Below are positions 1 through 9,361 of a DNA stretch of 64,000 bases, in pieces. A program made the translations under genes and the position numbers. The stretch's first letter is position 1. Every line of letters begins with the position of its first letter. A model generated the notes under the pieces. The model did no database searches. It was not told the DNA's origin and saw only the letters and a program-made list of their open reading frames with translations. Source of the stretch: Paraburkholderia silviterrae (GTDB taxonomy: Bacteria > Pseudomonadota > Gammaproteobacteria > Burkholderiales > Burkholderiaceae); NCBI RefSeq assembly GCF_004353915.1, contig NZ_SMRP01000003.1:434001-498000 (forward strand). The letters are read 5' to 3'.

Positions 1-169
1 CCAGTGCGCCCGCGCCCGAGTGATTGACGAGCGTGGCGACCAGCACGCCGAGGATGATCGGCATGGGCTTGCGATAGCGCGCCGCGAGCACGAGCGAGAG
101 CAACTGCGTCTTGTCGCCGATTTCGGCGAGCGCGACCGCGCCGGTGGAGACCAGAAAGGCTTGATTCAC
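1..169 (-). CDS. TMEM165/GDT1-family (UPF0016) membrane transporter, N-terminal part
   Basis: Only the first 56 codons are in the window; the gene runs off the left edge. The translation opens VNQAFLVSTGAVALAEIGDK and continues TQLLSLVLAARYRKP. This carries the family's E-x-G-D-K-(T/S) motif in the first membrane helix, followed by a second hydrophobic segment. Members are inner-membrane cation exporters, in bacteria mainly for manganese (MntX/MneA-like). The GTG start at 169 is preceded by GAGGA at a normal distance, and no in-frame ATG lies nearby. A manganese-type riboswitch lies directly upstream, which supports the manganese role. The family call is secure; the exact ion is inferred. Confidence 0.85.
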   Translation of the reverse strand, partial: MNQAFLVSTGAVALAEIGDKTQLLSLVLAARYRKPMPIILGVLVATLVNHSGAGAL

Positions 170-249
170 GTTTTGATGATCCTCGGGCCGAGATGAGTGC
201 GAGCGACGACCCACGACCCGCCGGGCCCTGTAGCGGCGGTCATGAGTCA

Positions 250-392
250 TCGGTCTCGCCAGGCCCGAAGCTGCATCCGCCATGGCCGCGCAGGCCAAGT
301 CTGTTGACGGACGCCCCCGCCTCACGTGCGCGGCGCGCGGCAAACCATGAAGGCCGGCCGGGTGGCACGAGGCGGGGCGGCTACTCCCCAAT
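250..392 (-). promoter_or_regulatory. yybP-ykoY (manganese) riboswitch
   Basis: Read on the minus strand, the leader contains the conserved blocks of the yybP-ykoY class in the right order. GGGGAGTAGCCG comes from about 389 downward, GTCAACAG from 308 to 301, and GGCGAGACC from 260 to 252, with GC-rich paired segments between them. These match the landmark bases of the E. coli mntP and alx leaders from memory. It lies 80 nt upstream of the GTG start of the GDT1-family gene. In this class Mn2+ binding opens expression of exporters. I did not fold it, so the boundaries are approximate. Confidence 0.85.
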
Positions 393-460
393 GAACTGTG
401 AATTATAGCATCGGCATTTTCCGACAAGAGGCGTTGCCGATCCTGTCGGATCGACGATTC

Positions 461-1768
461 TCAGCGCTTCGCTTCATCACGGCTGTGCACACGCGCACCG
501 GCCGCGTAGGTCTCGAACACGGCGCGGTCGTCGCCGAGCAGGGCCAACGCGAACAGCAGCTCTTCGAGCGATTCGGCGCGCGCGGTGCGGCGCGCGAGCA
601 GCGGCGTCGCCTGCGGGTCAAGCACGACGAAGTCCGCCTCGCTTTGCGGCGCGAGCGTGCCGATCTTGTCGGCGAGATCGAGCGCGGCCGCAGCGCCCGC
701 CGTGGCGAGCCAGAACATGCGCGTGGCCGTCAGATGGTGGCCGCCCATGCGCGCAACCTTGTGCGCCTCGTTCATGGTTTGCAGCATCGAGAACGACGTG
801 CCGCCGCCCACGTCCGTCGCGAGCGTGACGGGCATCTGCGAGGCCTGCGCCTTGTCGAAGTCGAACAGGCCGCTGCCGAGGAACAGGTTCGAGGTCGGGC
901 AGTGCGCGGCGACCGTGCCGGTCTGCGCCATGCGCTGGCGGTCTTCGTCGTCGAGCCAGATGCAGTGGCCGTACACGGCGCGACGACGCAGGAGTCCATA
1001 ACGATCGTAGACGTCGAGATAGCTGCGCTGGCGCGGGAACAGCTCCTTCACCCACTTCACTTCGTCGAGATTCTCCGCGACGTGGCTCTGAATGAAGATG
1101 TCGCCGTGCGCCTTCGCAAGCGCCTCGCACGCTTCGAGCTGCGCCTCGGTCGAGGTGGGCGCGAAGCGCGGCGTGAGCGCGTACATCTGGCGGCCGTTGT
1201 TGTGCCAGCGCGAGATGAGCTCGGCGCTGTCGTCGTAGCCGGTCTGGGGCGTGTCGCGCAGGAACTCGGGGCAGTGGCGGTCCATCAGCACCTTACCCGC
1301 GACCATGCGCATGTTCTTCGCGGCGCTTGCGGTGAAGAGGGCGTCGGCCGATTGCTTGTGCACCGAGCAGTAGACGAGCGCCGTGGTCGTGCCGCATGCG
1401 AGCAGCTCGTCGACGAAAAAGCGCGCCGTGTCGCTCGCCACGCCTTCGTCCGCAAAGCCACGCTCGGTCGGGAACGTGTACGTTTCGAGCCACGGCAGCA
1501 GACCCGGCGCGGGCGAGGCGATCATGTCGGTCTGCGGGTAGTGGATGTGCGTGTCGATGAAGCCCGGCACGATCAGCTTGTCGCGCAGGTCGTGCACCGG
1601 CGCGCCTTCGGCCACGCTTGCGCGCAGCGCCGACCAGGCGCCCGCCGCGGCCACGCGGCCGTCTTCGACGATCACGACGCCGTCTTCGTGGAATTGGGCG
1701 GCATCGGGCGACTGCGCGGGGTCGCCGGTGAACGTCAACAGTTTTGCGCGATAAGCCGATTGAGTCAT
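461..1768 (-). CDS. guaD: guanine deaminase
   Basis: This 435-residue amidohydrolase converts guanine to xanthine and ammonia in the cytosol. The zinc-binding H-x-H is in PGFIDTHIHYPQTD (H74, H76). Further metal and active-site segments are SHVAEN, VYGHCIWLDDED and LATDVGGGTSFSM, in the family order and at the usual length. GGAGA lies about a dozen bases upstream of the ATG. It is the last gene of a same-strand run xdhA-xdhB-xdhC-deaminase-guaD. A 215-nt gap separates it from the upstream deaminase, so it may also have its own promoter. Its product xanthine is the substrate of the XdhAB enzyme encoded in the same run. Confidence 0.93.
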   Translation of the reverse strand: MTQSAYRAKLLTFTGDPAQSPDAAQFHEDGVVIVEDGRVAAAGAWSALRASVAEGAPVHDLRDKLIVPGFIDTHIHYPQTDMIASPAPGLLPWLETYTFPTERGFADEGVASDTARFFVDELLACGTTTALVYCSVHKQSADALFTASAAKNMRMVAGKVLMDRHCPEFLRDTPQTGYDDSAELISRWHNNGRQMYALTPRFAPTSTEAQLEACEALAKAHGDIFIQSHVAENLDEVKWVKELFPRQRSYLDVYDRYGLLRRRAVYGHCIWLDDEDRQRMAQTGTVAAHCPTSNLFLGSGLFDFDKAQASQMPVTLATDVGGGTSFSMLQTMNEAHKVARMGGHHLTATRMFWLATAGAAAALDLADKIGTLAPQSEADFVVLDPQATPLLARRTARAESLEELLFALALLGDDRAVFETYAAGARVHSRDEAKR

Positions 1769-1983
1769 GGGAACATCGTCTCCGAAAATTTCAGGTATTC
1801 ATAAGCAGGATTCGTGCGTGCCTTGCGTCTTCGCAGATGGCGCGCTGCGTGCGCGCCGCTCCTGAAAACGCGGCGCGCAAAAGCCCTGGGGCCGGCGCTC
1901 GCGCGCCGGTCCCTGTCGAGGGTGAAGCCTTAGGGCCTGTTATTCGCGGGAACAGGCTTTGGACCGGGACGTCCTGCGCGGGA

Positions 1984-3048
<1,065 letters not shown>

Positions 3049-3061
3049 TCAGTGAATGACA

Positions 3062-4246
3062 TCACGCGGAATGGAATCGTGCCGGAAGCGGCGTGCCGGG
3101 GACCGCAACGCCCGCGTGCTCTCGCGCATGCAGGCCCGCCGCAGCCGCCTCGATCGCCTGCAGCAATTGCGCGGCGGCCGAGATCGCGATGACTTCGGGC
3201 GACTTGTCGACGATGCCGTCCACGCCGAGCGGACACTGCATGCGTGCGATCTGCAGCGGATCGATGCCGCGCGCGGCGAGCCGGTGCTCGAACTGCTTGC
3301 GCTTCGTGTGCGAGCCGATCATGCCGAAGAACACGAAGTCGCCGCGGCGCAGGATGCGCTCGGCAAGATCGAGGTCGCGCGAATGATCGTGCGTCATCAC
3401 GATGAAGCTGGTGCCGGGCGGAGCGGCGTCGATGGCTTCGTCGGGTGCGTCGTTGGCGTCGATCGCGACGTTGGGCGCGTTGAGTGCCGCAAACGCTTCC
3501 GGCGAGGGAAACGCGGCGTCGCGCTCGTCCACCCAGCGCACGTGGCACGGCAGCGTGCCAAGCACGCGCACGAGCGCCGCGCCCACGTGGCCCGCGCCGA
3601 ACAGCACGACGGGCCAGTCGTTCGGCGCGATGGTCTCGGTGAGCAGCATCGTGCCGTCGGCCTGACCTGGCGTGCCGGTGTCCCAGAGCAGGCAATCGGG
3701 CGTTTCCACGCCAGGCTCCGGCTCCGAGAGCATGACGGTCGCGACCGCTGCGCTATCGGCGCTCACGTCTTGACGACCGACACCAACAGCGTGGCCGGCC
3801 GTGTGGCCAACCGTGTGGCCAACAGCGCCGCCCGACGGCGTCCCATTCCGCGAGGAGCGGAATGATACGCTACGCACGGTCGATGCGCCCGCCGCGAGCC
3901 GGCGCGCGAGCGTGGCGAGCCAGCCGAGATCGGACACGTCGAGGCGCTCGAACGCGAGCACGACTGCGCCGCCGCAGCACTGGCCGAGGCTGGGCCCAAG
4001 CGCGAAACGCTCGAGGCGCCGCGCATGCGGCGTGCGCATGCCCTCGCGCAGCACCTGGCGCGCGGTCTCGATGGCCTTCCATTCGAGGTGACCGCCGCCA
4101 ATCGTGTGGCGGGCCGCTTCGCGGGTGACGATCATCTTCGTGCCGGCTTCGCGCGGCGCCGAGCCTTCGACACGCGCTACGGTCACGAGCACGGCGGCGT
4201 CGCCATGCGCGAGCAGATGCTGCAGATCGGTGAGCCAGGCTTGCAT
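3062..4246 (-). CDS. xdhC: xanthine dehydrogenase accessory protein XdhC
   Basis: XdhC binds and sulfurates molybdenum cofactor and loads it into XdhB. The 394 residues show the N-terminal VEGSAPREAGTKM and IGGGHLEWKAIE, the LGQCCGGAV cysteine motif (C90, C91), a Rossmann segment VVLFGAGHVGAALV and the C-terminal FFGMIGSHTKRKQF. It is longer than typical XdhC (about 300-350) because of a low-complexity Gly/His insert near residues 130-165 containing GHTVGHTAGHAVGVG. It starts 12 bp after xdhB stops, so the two are surely cotranscribed. The insert lies between the two conserved halves and looks like repeat expansion in a linker. Confidence 0.93.
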   Translation of the reverse strand: MQAWLTDLQHLLAHGDAAVLVTVARVEGSAPREAGTKMIVTREAARHTIGGGHLEWKAIETARQVLREGMRTPHARRLERFALGPSLGQCCGGAVVLAFERLDVSDLGWLATLARRLAAGASTVRSVSFRSSRNGTPSGGAVGHTVGHTAGHAVGVGRQDVSADSAAVATVMLSEPEPGVETPDCLLWDTGTPGQADGTMLLTETIAPNDWPVVLFGAGHVGAALVRVLGTLPCHVRWVDERDAAFPSPEAFAALNAPNVAIDANDAPDEAIDAAPPGTSFIVMTHDHSRDLDLAERILRRGDFVFFGMIGSHTKRKQFEHRLAARGIDPLQIARMQCPLGVDGIVDKSPEVIAISAAAQLLQAIEAAAAGLHAREHAGVAVPGTPLPARFHSA

Positions 4247-4258
4247 CCGGCGGTTCTC

Positions 4259-6661
4259 CTACTTGACTACGACTTCAATTGGGGCGGCGGCCTGCGCGCT
4301 GGCCGTGCGCGTACGCAGGGCATCGAGCGCGTCGAGGATCGCTTCGGGCGTGGCGGGCGCGGCAAGCGGCGCGGCTTCCCGCGCCTCGGGCACGGCGGCG
4401 CCGATCGCGTCGCGGATCGCGAGGAGCACCGAGAACGGCAGCAGCAACGGCGGCTCGCCCACGGCCTTCGAGCGGAACACCGTGGGCTCGGCGTTCTCGT
4501 TGCGGTAGAGCTGCACGTTGAACGCCGCGGGCGTATCGCTGATCGCCGGAATCTTGTAGGTGGACGGCGCGTGCGTCATCAGCTTGCCGTCGCGGTTCCA
4601 CCAGAGCTCTTCGCTCGTGAGCCAGCCCATGCCCTGGATGAACCCGCCTTCCACCTGGCCGATGTCGATGGCCGGGTTGATCGACTGGCCCGCGTCGTGC
4701 AGCACGTCGGCGCGCACGAGCTTCCATTCGCCCGTGAGCGTGTCGATGACCACTTCGGACACCGCTGCGCCATACGCGAAGTAGTAGAACGGATGGCCGG
4801 TGAGCGTTTTCGCGTCCCAATGCACCTTGGGCGTCGCGTAAAAGCCGTCGGACCACAGTTGCACGCGCTTCAGATAGGCGAATTCCACGAAGTCCGCGAA
4901 CGCGATCGCCTGGCCGTTTGCGTGGACTTTGCCGTCCTCGAACACGATCTCGCCCGGCGCGCCGCCGTGCTGCGCGGCGGCGAGTTCGGCGAGGCGCGCG
5001 CGAATCGCGAGCGCCGCGTCTTCGGCGGCCTTGCCGTTCAGATCGCTGCCCGTCGAGGCGGCGGTGGCGGAGGTGTTCGCCACCTTCGACGTGTCGGTCG
5101 CGCTCACGCGCACGTGCCCGAGCGGCAGCCCGAATACACCCGCGACCACCTGCGCGACTTTCGTGTTGAGCCCCTGGCCCATTTCGGTGCCGCCGTGATT
5201 CACGAGCACGGAGCCGTCGCGATAGACGTGCACGAGCGCGCCCGCCTGGTTCAGGTGCGGGACGTTGAACGAGATGCCGAACTTCACCGGCGTGAACGCG
5301 ATGCCGCGCTTGAGCACGGGGCTCGCGCGGTTGAACGCGGCGAGCGCGGCGCGGCGCGCGGCGTATTGGCTCGACGCGAGCAGCTGGTCGGTAAGCGGCG
5401 CGAGCACGTTGTCCTCGACGCGCTGGCCATAGGGCGTGACGTCCCGCTCGCCGATGCCGTAGTAGTTCGCGCGGCGCACCTCGAGCGGATCGCGTTCGAG
5501 CGCCGTGGCGATGTCGTCGAGCATCACCTCCATCACGAGCGCGCCCTGCGGTCCGCCGAAGCCGCGAAAGGCCGTGTTCGACTGGGTGTTCGTCTTGCAG
5601 CAGAGCGCGACGATTTCGACATCCGAAAGATAGTAGGCGTTGTCGAAATGGCAGACCGCGCGCGTGGCGACCGCACCCGAAAGATCGGCGGAATAGCCCG
5701 CGCGCAGCGCGATTTCGACGCGTGCGCCGACGAGGCGACCTTCATCGTCGTAGCCGGCTTCGTATTCGTAGAGCGCGTCGTGGCGCTTGCCGGTGATGAG
5801 GAAGTCGTCGTCGCGGTCGGCGCGCAGCTTCACGGGGCGCCGCAGCTTGTGCGCGGCGAGCGCGGCCACGCAGGCGAACAGCCCCGACTGCGATTCCTTG
5901 CCGCCAAACCCGCCGCCCATGCGCCGGCATTCGCACATCACGCGATGCGCGGGCCAGTCGAGCAGATGGGCGACCAACTGCTGCATCTCGCTCGGGTGTT
6001 GCGTCGAGCTGTAGACGAGCATGCCGTCCTGCTCTTCGGGCAGCGCATAGGCGACCTGGCCTTCGAGATAAAACTGCTCCTGGCCGCCCACGGCAAACGT
6101 TCCGGCGATCCGGTGCGGCGCCGCCGCAATGCGTGCCGCCGGCTCGCCGCGCGTGAGGCGCAGCGGCGGCAGGACGTACTGCTGGCGGGCTTTCGCGTCG
6201 GCGATGCTGAGCACCGGCTCGAGCGGCTCGTAGCGCACCACGTCGTTGCTTGCGGCGAGCGCGGCCGCGCGGCGCGCGAGCGCGTGGCTCGTCGCGATTA
6301 CGGCGAACACGGGCTGGCCGAGATACTGCACTTCGTCGTGCGCAAGGACCGGGTCGTCGTGCAGGACCGGCCCGCAGTTGTTCTCGCCGGGGATGTCGGC
6401 GGCGGTGAGCACCGCGACGATGCCGGGCATGGCGCGCACGCGCGCGAGATCGAGCGCAGCGATGCGTGCATGCGCGTGGCGCGAGAGGCCGAGCGCGGCG
6501 TGCAGCGTGCCGTGCAGCTCGGGGATGTCGTCGGTGTAGCGCGCCTCGCCGCTCACGTGCAGGTCGGCGGACTCGTGCGGCAGCGGCGCGCCGAGCGCCG
6601 CCTGGGCCGCATGCGCTGCATGCGCGGTTTGTGCGACGAACGGATCGGACTGGCGGTTCAT
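4259..6661 (-). CDS. xdhB: xanthine dehydrogenase, molybdopterin-binding subunit
   Basis: The 800-residue large subunit binds molybdopterin and hydroxylates hypoxanthine and xanthine. Visible segments are the N-terminal ald_xan_dh domain, GGGFGGKESQSGLFA, the arginine-containing FRGFGGPQGALVMEV, GGTEMGQGLNTK, and AVGEPPLLL with the catalytic glutamate near the C terminus. I place the start at the ATG at 6661 (MNRQSDPFVAQ). This overlaps the xdhA stop as ATGA and matches homologue N termini; a longer upstream reading is arginine-rich and non-homologous. Translational coupling to xdhA is likely. The protein partners XdhA, which passes electrons through two [2Fe-2S] clusters and FAD to NAD. Confidence 0.95.
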   Translation of the reverse strand: MNRQSDPFVAQTAHAAHAAQAALGAPLPHESADLHVSGEARYTDDIPELHGTLHAALGLSRHAHARIAALDLARVRAMPGIVAVLTAADIPGENNCGPVLHDDPVLAHDEVQYLGQPVFAVIATSHALARRAAALAASNDVVRYEPLEPVLSIADAKARQQYVLPPLRLTRGEPAARIAAAPHRIAGTFAVGGQEQFYLEGQVAYALPEEQDGMLVYSSTQHPSEMQQLVAHLLDWPAHRVMCECRRMGGGFGGKESQSGLFACVAALAAHKLRRPVKLRADRDDDFLITGKRHDALYEYEAGYDDEGRLVGARVEIALRAGYSADLSGAVATRAVCHFDNAYYLSDVEIVALCCKTNTQSNTAFRGFGGPQGALVMEVMLDDIATALERDPLEVRRANYYGIGERDVTPYGQRVEDNVLAPLTDQLLASSQYAARRAALAAFNRASPVLKRGIAFTPVKFGISFNVPHLNQAGALVHVYRDGSVLVNHGGTEMGQGLNTKVAQVVAGVFGLPLGHVRVSATDTSKVANTSATAASTGSDLNGKAAEDAALAIRARLAELAAAQHGGAPGEIVFEDGKVHANGQAIAFADFVEFAYLKRVQLWSDGFYATPKVHWDAKTLTGHPFYYFAYGAAVSEVVIDTLTGEWKLVRADVLHDAGQSINPAIDIGQVEGGFIQGMGWLTSEELWWNRDGKLMTHAPSTYKIPAISDTPAAFNVQLYRNENAEPTVFRSKAVGEPPLLLPFSVLLAIRDAIGAAVPEAREAAPLAAPATPEAILDALDALRTRTASAQAAAPIEVVVK

Positions 6662-8232
6662 GATGCATCTCCCGCAAACGCTGCGCCGGGGGCCACGCCG
6701 GTTTCGTCGACGACTTCCGCCTCGGAGGCAAACACGAAGGCGTTCACGTCGCACAGCGCGAGCGGCGCTTCGTCGCGCGTTTCGAGCCAGCAGCGCCAGA
6801 GCAGATTGCGCGCGACCTTCAGGCGATACGCGGCGCTCGCGCGCATATCGGTGAGGGGCTGATAGTCCGAGTCGAGCGCGGCCATGGCGCGCTGCGCGGC
6901 CGCTTCGTCCCAGTGTGCGCCCGTAAGCGCCGCTTCGGCATGCGCGGCGCGCTGCGGTATCGCGGCCATGCCGCCATACGCGACGCGCGCGTTCCCGATC
7001 GTGCCGTCCTCGCCGATCTCGAGCGCGAACGCCGCGCAGACCGCCGAGATGTCCTGGTCGTAGCGCTTGGACACCTTGTAGGTGCGAAATCGCAGCGTCG
7101 GCACGGGGCGCGGAACGCGGATCGCCTCGACGAACTCACCGGCTTCGAGCACGCTCTTCTGATAGCCGGTGTAGAAAGCCGCGAGCGGCAGCGTGCGCAC
7201 GCGCGCCGCGCGGCGCAGCACGACCACGGCGTCGAGCGCGAGCAGCGCCGGCATCGAGTCGCCGATGGGCGAGCCGTTCGCCACATTGCCGCCCAGCGTG
7301 CCCGCGTTGCGGATCGGCAGCGAGGCGAAGCGCGCCCACAGCTCGGCGAGTTCGGGATAGTCGACGGCGAGTGCCGCATAGGCGTCTTCGAGCGAGACGG
7401 CGGCGCCGATCGTGAGCGTCTGCGCGTCGCGCGCGAGGGCCTTCAATTCGGCGACCTGGCCGGTGTAGATCACGTCGCCCAGGTCGCGCAACTGCTTGGT
7501 GACCCACAGGCCGACGTCCGTGCCGCCCGCGAGCACGCGCGCCTGCGGATGCTCGGCGCGCAGCGCGGCGAATGCTTCGAGCGTGCGCGGCGCGAAGAAC
7601 GTGGCATGGCCGTGCGCAACGCCACGCGCGTCGGGGCCGGCGTAGACGAAGGTATCGCGGCGCGCGATCGAGCGCAGCGCTGCTTCGAGTGGCTCGCGCG
7701 CGAGCGCGACGCGCGGATAGCTCGAAATGTCGAACATGCGTTGGGTCGCGTCGATGATCGGCCGGTAGCCCGTGCAGCGGCACAGATTGCCGGAGAGCGC
7801 CTGATCGATTTCGTCGCGTGTCGGCAGGCCCGCGTCGGCGCCCTGGCGCTCGTAGAGCGCCCACATCGACATCACGAAGCCCGGCGTGCAGAAGCCGCAC
7901 TGCGAGCCGTGGCAGTCCACCATCGCTTGCTGGACGGGATGCAGCGCGCCGTCGGGCGCGCGCAGGTCTTCGACGGTAAAGAGCGCGCGGCCGTCGAGCG
8001 TGGGGAGAAACTGGATGCAGGCGTTGACCGCCTTGAGCGCGAGGCGGCCATCCTCGTCGAGTTCGCCGATCACGACCGTGCAGGCGCCGCAGTCGCCTTC
8101 GGCGCAACCTTCCTTGGTGCCACAGGCGTGCAAATCCTCGCGCAGGTGCTGGAGCACAGTGCGTGTGATGGGCGCGTCATGCACCTCGTGCACGGCGCCA
8201 CAACGGACGAAGCGGATGGTTTGCGTTGTCAT
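6658..8232 (-). CDS. xdhA: xanthine dehydrogenase, FeS/FAD subunit
   Basis: About 524 residues from MTTQTIRFVRCG. The N-terminal plant-type [2Fe-2S] ferredoxin domain has GTKEGCAEGDCGACTVV. A second [2Fe-2S] domain has CGFCTPGFVMS and LCRCTGYRP. Then comes the FAD domain with LAGGTDVGLWV and LGGNVANGSPIGDS. This arrangement is the bacterial XdhA type, with the molybdenum subunit separate. An ATG six codons upstream (8250) is possible, but it lacks a ribosome site and family members start at MTTQ. It is first in the purine operon. The 370-nt gap before it separates it from dsbB, so the operon promoter should lie there, though I see no convincing hexamers. Confidence 0.94.
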   Translation of the reverse strand: MTTQTIRFVRCGAVHEVHDAPITRTVLQHLREDLHACGTKEGCAEGDCGACTVVIGELDEDGRLALKAVNACIQFLPTLDGRALFTVEDLRAPDGALHPVQQAMVDCHGSQCGFCTPGFVMSMWALYERQGADAGLPTRDEIDQALSGNLCRCTGYRPIIDATQRMFDISSYPRVALAREPLEAALRSIARRDTFVYAGPDARGVAHGHATFFAPRTLEAFAALRAEHPQARVLAGGTDVGLWVTKQLRDLGDVIYTGQVAELKALARDAQTLTIGAAVSLEDAYAALAVDYPELAELWARFASLPIRNAGTLGGNVANGSPIGDSMPALLALDAVVVLRRAARVRTLPLAAFYTGYQKSVLEAGEFVEAIRVPRPVPTLRFRTYKVSKRYDQDISAVCAAFALEIGEDGTIGNARVAYGGMAAIPQRAAHAEAALTGAHWDEAAAQRAMAALDSDYQPLTDMRASAAYRLKVARNLLWRCWLETRDEAPLALCDVNAFVFASEAEVVDETGVAPGAAFAGDAS

Positions 8233-8605
8233 GTGAAACCCGGGAGACATTGCGGATCAGGCGCGCGTTACGCAGGGAGCCGGGGCGCGCCTTGACTGTC
8301 CAGTCCGGCCTCGCGCACGTAGATCGCCATCCAAGTCCGAATTTAGCACCGACAGCGCCCGGAAAGTATTCCTTCTGGAAGATGGGGGTTATGCGACGGC
8401 GCCCATGACAGAACGTCGTATGATCCGGCCCTTTCGGGCGATGGCTAGGAGGAGGGGGAGGCGCCGCCGGATGAGGGGCGGCGCGGGGGAGAGGGCGGCG
8501 CGCGGAGAGGGTGGTGCCTGGTTGAGTGTGTGGCGCGGGTGGATGGCGCCGCAGCGCCTTGGGTCAAGCAACGGTGCGGCGCGCGGCGCGGTGGCGCGGC
8601 AGCGT
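8233..8605 (-). other. intergenic region dsbB-xdhA with a C-rich transcript segment
   Basis: No gene is seen here. Between 8441 and 8520 the minus-strand transcript is strongly C/U-rich and G-poor for about 80 nt, with runs such as CCCCCTCCTCC. This sits just after the dsbB stop, which has no intrinsic terminator. Such composition is typical of Rho loading sites, so Rho-dependent termination after dsbB is my guess. The remaining part must hold the xdhA promoter, but no -35/-10 pair is convincing. Confidence 0.35.
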
Positions 8606-9136
8606 TTAGCGCCGGATGCCGGGCCACGCCACCTGGCGGCGACGGTTGCGCCACAGGCTGGCGAGCACCACGACGAACACGACGGCGAAGGCGAGCACCG
8701 ACCAGAGCGGCAGCGTGAGGCCGAGGATCGGCGGATAGGTCGTTTCGCACAGGCCCTGGACCTTGAAGACGCCGGGCAGCCAGTGCGCGGGCGGCAGGGC
8801 GTCGACGATGGGCTGCAGCGTGTCGAAGCCGCAGCTGAAGCTCGGCACGGCCTGCACCCAGGCGAGCCGGGCGGAGGCGATGATGCCGCCCGCCGCCGAA
8901 ATCGCGACCAGCGCTTCGAGCGTGCGCACGGCGCGCCAACTGTCGAAACGCGCGCCGAGGAACGCGAAGATCGCAATCAGGATAAAGAAGTAGCGCGTGA
9001 GGATGCACAGCGGACAGGGGTCCTGGTGCTCGGCGTACTGGAAGTAGAGCGCCCCGCCCAGCAGCGCGAGGCAGATCAGGCCGAGGAGGACCAGCAGGCG
9101 GCGCTCGCGGCGTAGCCGCGCGTTATCGTCGTTCAT
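8606..9136 (-). CDS. dsbB: disulfide bond formation protein B
   Basis: This is a 176-residue inner-membrane quinone reductase that reoxidises periplasmic DsbA. It has four membrane segments, with the first active pair C41-P-L-C44 after helix 1 and the second pair C102 and C130 in the long second periplasmic loop. The length matches DsbB. No strong ribosome site precedes the ATG. It stands alone between the amidase and the xdh operon, all on the minus strand. No DsbA gene is in the window. Confidence 0.95.
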   Translation of the reverse strand: MNDDNARLRRERRLLVLLGLICLALLGGALYFQYAEHQDPCPLCILTRYFFILIAIFAFLGARFDSWRAVRTLEALVAISAAGGIIASARLAWVQAVPSFSCGFDTLQPIVDALPPAHWLPGVFKVQGLCETTYPPILGLTLPLWSVLAFAVVFVVVLASLWRNRRRQVAWPGIRR

Positions 9137-9297
9137 GTGACTCGTTTATTCGGGTTGGACAGCGCAGCCGGCCTCGGGCAAATCCTGGTAGCGGCGGCTG
9201 CAACGGCGTTTCGGGATTCTAGCGCGAAGGGGGGATGGCGCGAGCGAGCGCCCTTGACCACGCGCAGGCGGAGCCTGCGCGGGTAACCGGGCCCCTT

Positions 9298-9361
9298 TTT
9301 ACGGTTATCGCAGTTTACGGGTATCGCAGTTTACGGTTATCGCAGTTTACGGTTATCGCAG
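9298..9361. repeat. four tandem copies of a 16-bp unit at the amidase 3' end
   Basis: The unit TTTACGGTTATCGCAG occurs four times head to tail (9298-9313, 9314-9329, 9330-9345, 9346-9361). Only the second copy differs, by one base. On the minus strand each unit holds TAA, and the copy nearest the amidase supplies that gene's stop codon at 9355-9353. Just downstream is a 9-bp stem with a 3-nt loop (9261-9281). Confidence 0.9.

Noticed and set aside
4025..6862. Long plus-strand open frame across xdhC-xdhB
   Set aside because: It covers two genes and the gap on the opposite strand. Its composition is that of antisense frames and there are no domains.
9298..9361. Possible CRISPR-like array
   Set aside because: The units are contiguous without spacers and only 16 bp long, and there are no cas genes.
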